From NCBI GenBank assembly GCA_910589415.1, contig OU342635.1, positions 36,110,929 through 36,174,928 on the forward strand: a stretch of 64,000 bases of DNA, given 5' to 3'. The position numbers and the translations under genes were made by a program. Origin of the DNA: Malachius bipustulatus. Taxonomy: Eukaryota > Arthropoda > Insecta > Coleoptera > Melyridae. Numbering within the stretch: position 1 is the first letter of the stretch; the number at the start of each line of letters is the position of its first letter. Positions 59,371 through 64,000 of the stretch are shown here, piece by piece. Under the pieces are notes generated by a model. The model was not told where the DNA came from, did not search any database, and worked only from the letters and a program-made list of their open reading frames with translations.

Positions 59371-61892
59371 CGTGGGCAGGTGAATTTTGGAAAACCACTT
59401 TTTCGTGATCTGGGGGTCATGATCGGTGGACATTTGATGAGTTTGGGTGATTTTCGAAAAGTGATGTCGTCCTCAATAGTGTATTTTTTGTTAAAAAATA
59501 CACTAAAACACCCGTTGGGGCTCACGACTTACAACCACTAAAGGCAGAGAACTTGCCAAGACTTGCCAAGACGATCAGTGAAAGAAACTTCTCATACTGG
59601 TACTCCAACCTACTGGCCAACGGATCCAGACAAAATACCAGACTTACTAGATTTTTTTGTAACAAATGGTATCTCAAGTCTCTATACAGATATTGAGCCG
59701 AATTATGATCTATTTTCTGATCACACCCCAGTAATAGCGACAGTCAGTACCTCCCCTGTGATCATACAAAAAACACCAAGACTACATAACTACAAAACCG
59801 ATTGGAACCTGTACAAAAATGTAATTAACGAACACCTAAATCTAAATATAAGCCTCAAAACTCCAGAGGAGATAGAAGAAGCTACGAGTAATTTTATCGC
59901 GACACTTCAACTGTCAGCCCACAAAGCCACACCTCAGCAACCTCAGTCAAGGGTCAAAATTGGAATCAAGCACATTCCACTAGAAATCAAAAGTCTTATA
60001 GTCGAAAAAAGAAGAGCCAGGAAAAAATGGCAAAACAGTCATGCACCAGCAGACAGAAACTTATACAATCGGCTAGGCAACAAGCTCAAGAATAAGATAA
60101 GAGAAGCAGAAAAAAGATCATTCCAAGATTACATTCTAAGCCTCAATCGTTACGACAACTCAATCTGGCGACCTATAAAGTCAAAGCAAAAACCAACTCA
60201 AGCAAACCCGCCAATTCGTAAGCCATCTCCTACTCCTGGACTTTGGGCACGAAGTAATAAGGAAAAGGCTGACCTTTTCGCAAAGCATCTTTCTGACACT
60301 TTTACCCCTGATGATACTCCAACAAACCAGGAAATACTTGATCACATAAGTAATAACACAACATCTGCTGAAGCGTTTGAAGTATTTGAATACAAGGAAG
60401 TCAAAGCCGAAATATCTTTCCTAAAAAACAAAAAATCACCAGACGCTGACCAGGTAACACCAAAAATGTTGAAGGAGCTTCCAGAAAAATGTATTAAGAT
60501 GCTGATGTACCTGTTCAACGCCATCATGAGAGTTCAGTACTGGCCCAAACAATTAAAAATGGCGGAAGTAATCTTAATACCTAAGCCAGGCAAAAACCCA
60601 AATGACGTGTCCTCGTACAGACCCATTAGCCTCATTTCAACCATCTCGAAGACCCTAGAGAAACTAGTGCTCCACAGAATGGATCCCCTAATCGAGAACA
60701 TACCGGATCATCAATTTGGATTCCGTCAGCACCACTCAACTATCCAACAGTGTCATAGGATCGTTCATATTGTGAACAAATCCTTGGAAGAAAAAAAATA
60801 CTGCACATCTGTATTCCTAGATATAAGGCAAGCATTTGATAAAGTATGGCACGATGGTCTCCTCTATAAGATCAAGATAGGGCTGCCATCATTTTGTGCA
60901 CTTTTTAAGTCCTACCTAAGCGATCGTTATTTTAGAACCAAAGTCAATAACTTCTGACATTTTTCCAATAAAGTCGGGTGTTCCTCAAGGAAGCGTGTTT
61001 GGTCCCATGCTATACTTGCTGTATACTTCAGATTTACCAACTACACCAAATACCACAATCGGTACTTTTGCCGATGACACAGTGATCCTTGCAAGTCATG
61101 AAAACCCAGCAATAGCATCTTACAACCTTCAAAACCATCTAGATATGGTACAGGAATGGTGTGACACATGGAAAACTAAAATTAATGAATCAAAGTCAGC
61201 TCACATTAAATTCACGCTAAAAAAAGGACAATGCCCTCCAGTCTACATCAACAATATTGTTATACCAGAAACACGTACAGTACGCTATCTAGGACTACAT
61301 TTAGATACAAAACTAAGCTGGAAAGAACACCTAGTGAAGAAGAAGAAGCAAATCGAACTACGTTTAAAAGACTTATACTGGCTTCTCGGAAGAACTTCGA
61401 AACTATCACTTGAAAACAAAATCCTGGTATACAAAACAGTCATTAAACCTATTTGGACATATGGTGTCGAATTATGGGGATGTACCAGCAAGTCTAATAT
61501 CTAATATCTCTATTCTACAAAGAACACAATCAAAGATTTTAAGAGCAATAACTAATGCACCTTGGTACTTCCAACCAAACTGTCCACGAAGACCTCGGCA
61601 TACCCTTTGTTAAGGACGTCATACAAGAACACAGCAGAAAACACCATGACAGACTTGAAGCAAATAGCAACCCTCTTATCCAACCACTTTTACAAGAACA
61701 TATCAACAGAAGATTAAAAAGACGCTGGCCAGCCGATCTGCGATAAGATGTAGGAGATTACTTCACTGGAAGAATTCTCATCATGTCACAAGCGGACCTT
61801 AAGTATAAAGTCCCCTGTTATCACATTAGCTTATAGGATTCACTATGTAATTCTGATTGCTGATTAATAAAAAAAAATAAAAATTTCTAATT

Positions 61893-64000
61893 TTGTTTCT
61901 ACCTAATATGTAAGTAGCCTCATCATAAGATGTGTATGTATTGGATAATATGTATACTGGCAATGCTACTTAAGGATTGAAAATAAATAATTCAGCCCGT
62001 GATATTTTTATCACTATACGGTTAGAAGGGGTATGCTGCTTTTCATAGGCTCGTCTTCAGTGTCGATCGTTTGGAAAGCTGAACGTTATTTCATTAAAAA
62101 TTCATGCGATAAGGGCCCTTGATATTAGGATTCCTCAAGGACTCTAAATACAGATCTATCTCATTAAGGAAAGTTCTTGCCTAGCCGCTGGGCTCTAGAG
62201 CGAACAAATATTTGAAAATTCAACTACTATCTTGTAGGTAATCCTAAAAATAAATTGAAAAATACTAGATTGTACAGGGTGTCCCAGAATCAAGGCAACA
62301 AGCATAGAATGCGCTATCCTAGTATAAGAATAAGAAGGCGATCCTAGTGATATAGACAGAGTGATATTTTGAAGAGGGATTATAACTACACACCCTGTAT
62401 AAAAAGTTTTCATTGAAAAAAATGCGCAACCAAAATACCAATCGACGTGTCCGAGCGGTTTTTCCAAATATTTTTTCCTGATTTTTAGAGAAATAGTTCC
62501 AGTTAAATTCCCCACCTTGTATAAGCAAGTAAGTGTGAGTACTGTATAATGGTGAGTTTTAATAAGAGTTTTACGGTCGAATGTAAATATTTGATATTTC
62601 AATATTAAGTTTTATAATTATTATTAAATACCATTTTAATATTCTCAATATCCGTAGGTATTTTAAAGGACTGTAAATTCTGAACATAAAATGTTATAGC
62701 CGAATTGCTCTAAAATTATAAACATAAAACTTTTCAATTTTGAAAATATTTTCCTAACATTACCCCTTTTATATGTTAATTAAATATTTTTATGATCCCT
62801 GCGTGAATAACAATAATAATCTACACCCTCGGTAGCTATGTAGGTACTATAAAACTCATCAAAACAATTCATAAAATTTAACGTATCCATTGTTCAATAT
62901 TTATAAAGGTTCCATCCTGTATATATTTACATCAAGCTAAAAAAAAATTTTATAGCGATAAATTAACAAAGGACAGCCGAACAATAAGAAAACACTTCGA
63001 TCTCGGCTGCTTTTAAGATTTTCTTTGTATCTTTTAATGCACTTCTCATTTAGTTCTTTTCCATTAGGTACCTTTTTCTCGTCACAGCGACATGTTATAG
63101 TAAATCCATCTAAATCAAGCGTAGTTATACCCTCCCTGATCTCCCATCGAAAATAAGAACAACGTATTTTAAAGTTGGACATTTTCCTAGCAGCGTCTAC
63201 GACTATACCTAATACCTACGAGTATAGGAAAGCAATTTCGTCAGGTCTACGTACAAAGCCTGTCTTTATACTCTTTTATCCCAGTCATTTTATTTCATAA
63301 TGCACATGATGCTGGACAACCAATCGTTACTCCAATTCTCAGAAGACCACTTCTATTTTTCTATATTTTTTATTTTTAGTTCACAATAATCTCAATTGGT
63401 ATACGTAAGTTTTATAAGTTTTATGAGACAATCTTTGTTATGTCCGAAGCGTAAAGAATCGTTTAAAATATTTTAGAGAGCGATTTAATAAAGTAGAGTT
63501 CTTCAGATTCCTGATAGATTCCTACATTATTTTCCAGAGATAGGGGGTGGGATGTAAGTAACTACTTTACTAAATAATAAAGAAAAATAAGCAGAAAGAA
63601 CTTCTTAAAAACTCGTGTTCAGAAAAATTTAAGCCACAAATTTTATGAAGTTTTTAACAGTTGGCTCATACTTTAAGATTTATGACACCTAAGGAAATGC
63701 AATTTATGTAGCGGAATTTGCAGCTAAATTATAAGACGGGATGAACTAATCTCGCGGTTTGAGAAGAAGCCTTCTCTTTATTACGATTTAGTTTGTTTGT
63801 CAATATAGAATATAATCCAGAAAGTTTTCCAAAGAAGGAAACGTCCAAGTCACATAATATGGCGTCCATAAGATGGTGTCGACAATATGGAGACTACCAT
63901 TTATGGCGTCTATAATAGTCCAGTCAAAGTAGGATTTAAATGTGCATTTCATGCGGAAAAGAAAGTATTTTGTGGGGAGGTTGGGTAGTCCATGGAGAGT
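61893..64000. other. Right end of the window without recognised gene
   Basis: The sequence is AT-rich. An 81-residue minus-strand frame at 63182-62937 (MSNFKIRCSYFRWEIREG, with CRCDEKK and KRYKENLKSS) has amino-acid composition like a protein, but no family is recognised. TACAGGGTGTCCCAGAATCA at 62273 and ACACCCTGTATA at 62390 look like repeat ends. Confidence 0.35.

Larger units (their letters stand above)
58187..59516. mobile_element. 1.33-kb insertion inside the Jockey element, containing a SINE head
   Basis: Joining ...CCTTCTTG to GGGCTCACG restores the Jockey reading SWGSRL, so 58187-59516 is an insertion; a TTG at both junctions may be its duplication. It contains a tRNA-like block, several A-rich tracts and a (TA)n run. 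No coding sequence was recognised, so it may be more than one non-autonomous element. Confidence 0.65.
57903..61746 (+). pseudogene. Jockey-type ORF2 (endonuclease and reverse transcriptase), broken
   Basis: Visible parts: endonuclease AGSAILIKATIDHYELQGY, VYGPPRH and FIAGGDYNSK up to 58185. After the insertion, WGSRLTTTKGRELAKT resumes; a 10-base tandem duplication (ACTTGCCAAG twice, about 59553-59572) and a further one-base shift break the frame. Then comes TPTYWPTDPDKIPDLLDFF and the reverse transcriptase SSYRPISLISTISKTLEKLV, FLDIRQAFDKVWHDGL, (shift near 60952) SGVPQGSVFGPMLY and FADDTVILAS. A 7-base duplication TCTAATA near 61495 and a shift near 61570 separate the last part, which ends RLKRRWPADLR and TAA at 61744. 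The catalytic residues survive but the frame does not. Confidence 0.85.
57903..61883 (+). mobile_element. 5'-truncated Jockey-clade retrotransposon with target-site duplication
   Basis: The element is bounded by TTTCTAATT at 57894-57902 and 61884-61892 and ends in an A-rich tail (61868-61883). It starts inside the endonuclease domain at GFYHINHP, so it inserted as a 5'-truncated copy. ORF2 runs endonuclease, reverse transcriptase and C-terminus. It is interrupted by a 1.33-kb insertion at about 58187-59516. Confidence 0.85.

Noticed and set aside
59235..59525. 96-residue frame with YIYIYLYIYIY
   Set aside because: It is an artefact of the (TA)n microsatellite.
1..64000. CRISPR arrays, bacterial operons, rRNA genes
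   Set aside because: No regularly spaced identical short repeats, Shine-Dalgarno-organised genes or rRNA sequences were seen; the spliced genes show eukaryotic nuclear DNA.

Overview
The window is AT-rich eukaryotic nuclear DNA from an insect (order not resolved). This rests on the Elk-type potassium channel exons, which resemble my recollection of the Drosophila Elk protein, on GT-AG introns of kilobase size, and on a dense load of DNA transposons, Jockey and I-type non-LTR elements and tRNA-derived repeats. Recurrent short GTAGGTA-type runs would fit Lepidoptera or Hemiptera, but that is only an impression.

Three host genes are well supported. (1) ERp44, an ER thioredoxin-family chaperone, is complete on the minus strand in four coding exons (11867 down to 6417; 404 residues; signal peptide, CRFS motif, C-terminal KDEL). 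(2) The 3' half of an ELK-type voltage-gated potassium channel lies on the minus strand in seven exons (52865 down to 35549). It runs from the pore/selectivity filter through S6, C-linker, cyclic-nucleotide-binding homology domain, linker and coiled coil to the stop codon. The PAS domain and S1-S5 must lie upstream, probably beyond 64000. (3) ATP synthase subunit e (53230-53478, plus strand) is intronless in its coding part and lies between the ELK pore exon and the missing ELK 5' exons, so it is probably nested antisense in an ELK intron. A 22-codon hydrophobic upstream ORF stops one base before its start codon. A fourth locus, a THAP zinc-finger gene or pseudogene (24480 down to 23842, minus), has three exons and one in-frame stop.

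Layout: 1-5.7 kb is nested palindromic and fold-back repeats, including a pogo-like element split by a fold-back element and a piggyBac-like MITE. 6.4-11.9 kb is ERp44, with a MITE and a LINE tail in its large intron. 12.5-16.6 kb holds an IS630/Tc1-like element, a PIF/Harbinger-like MITE and an internally deleted mariner-like element. 18.4-23.5 kb is a nest of three P-like elements carrying THAP remnants, three copies of a 451-bp hAT-like MITE and one 585-bp second P-like element. 23.8-24.5 kb is the THAP locus. 24.66-28.15 kb is a 3.5-kb element with arms of about 1.16 kb. 30.2-31.5 kb is an element packed with GAATATTC/GAACATTC motifs. 32.0-32.6 kb is a LINE tail. 35.5-52.9 kb is ELK, with a minisatellite, LINE fragments and a palindromic MITE in its introns. 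53.2 kb is ATP synthase e. 54.1-56.4 kb is a minus-strand reverse transcriptase with a PD-(D/E)XK-like tail. 57.9-61.9 kb is a 5'-truncated Jockey element with a target-site duplication, split by a 1.3-kb insertion. The remainder has no recognised gene.

The host genes are functionally unrelated: ER protein quality control, neuronal excitability and mitochondrial ATP synthase. The main biology of the window is the layered transposon history, especially the group of THAP-bearing P-like elements next to a decaying THAP locus.
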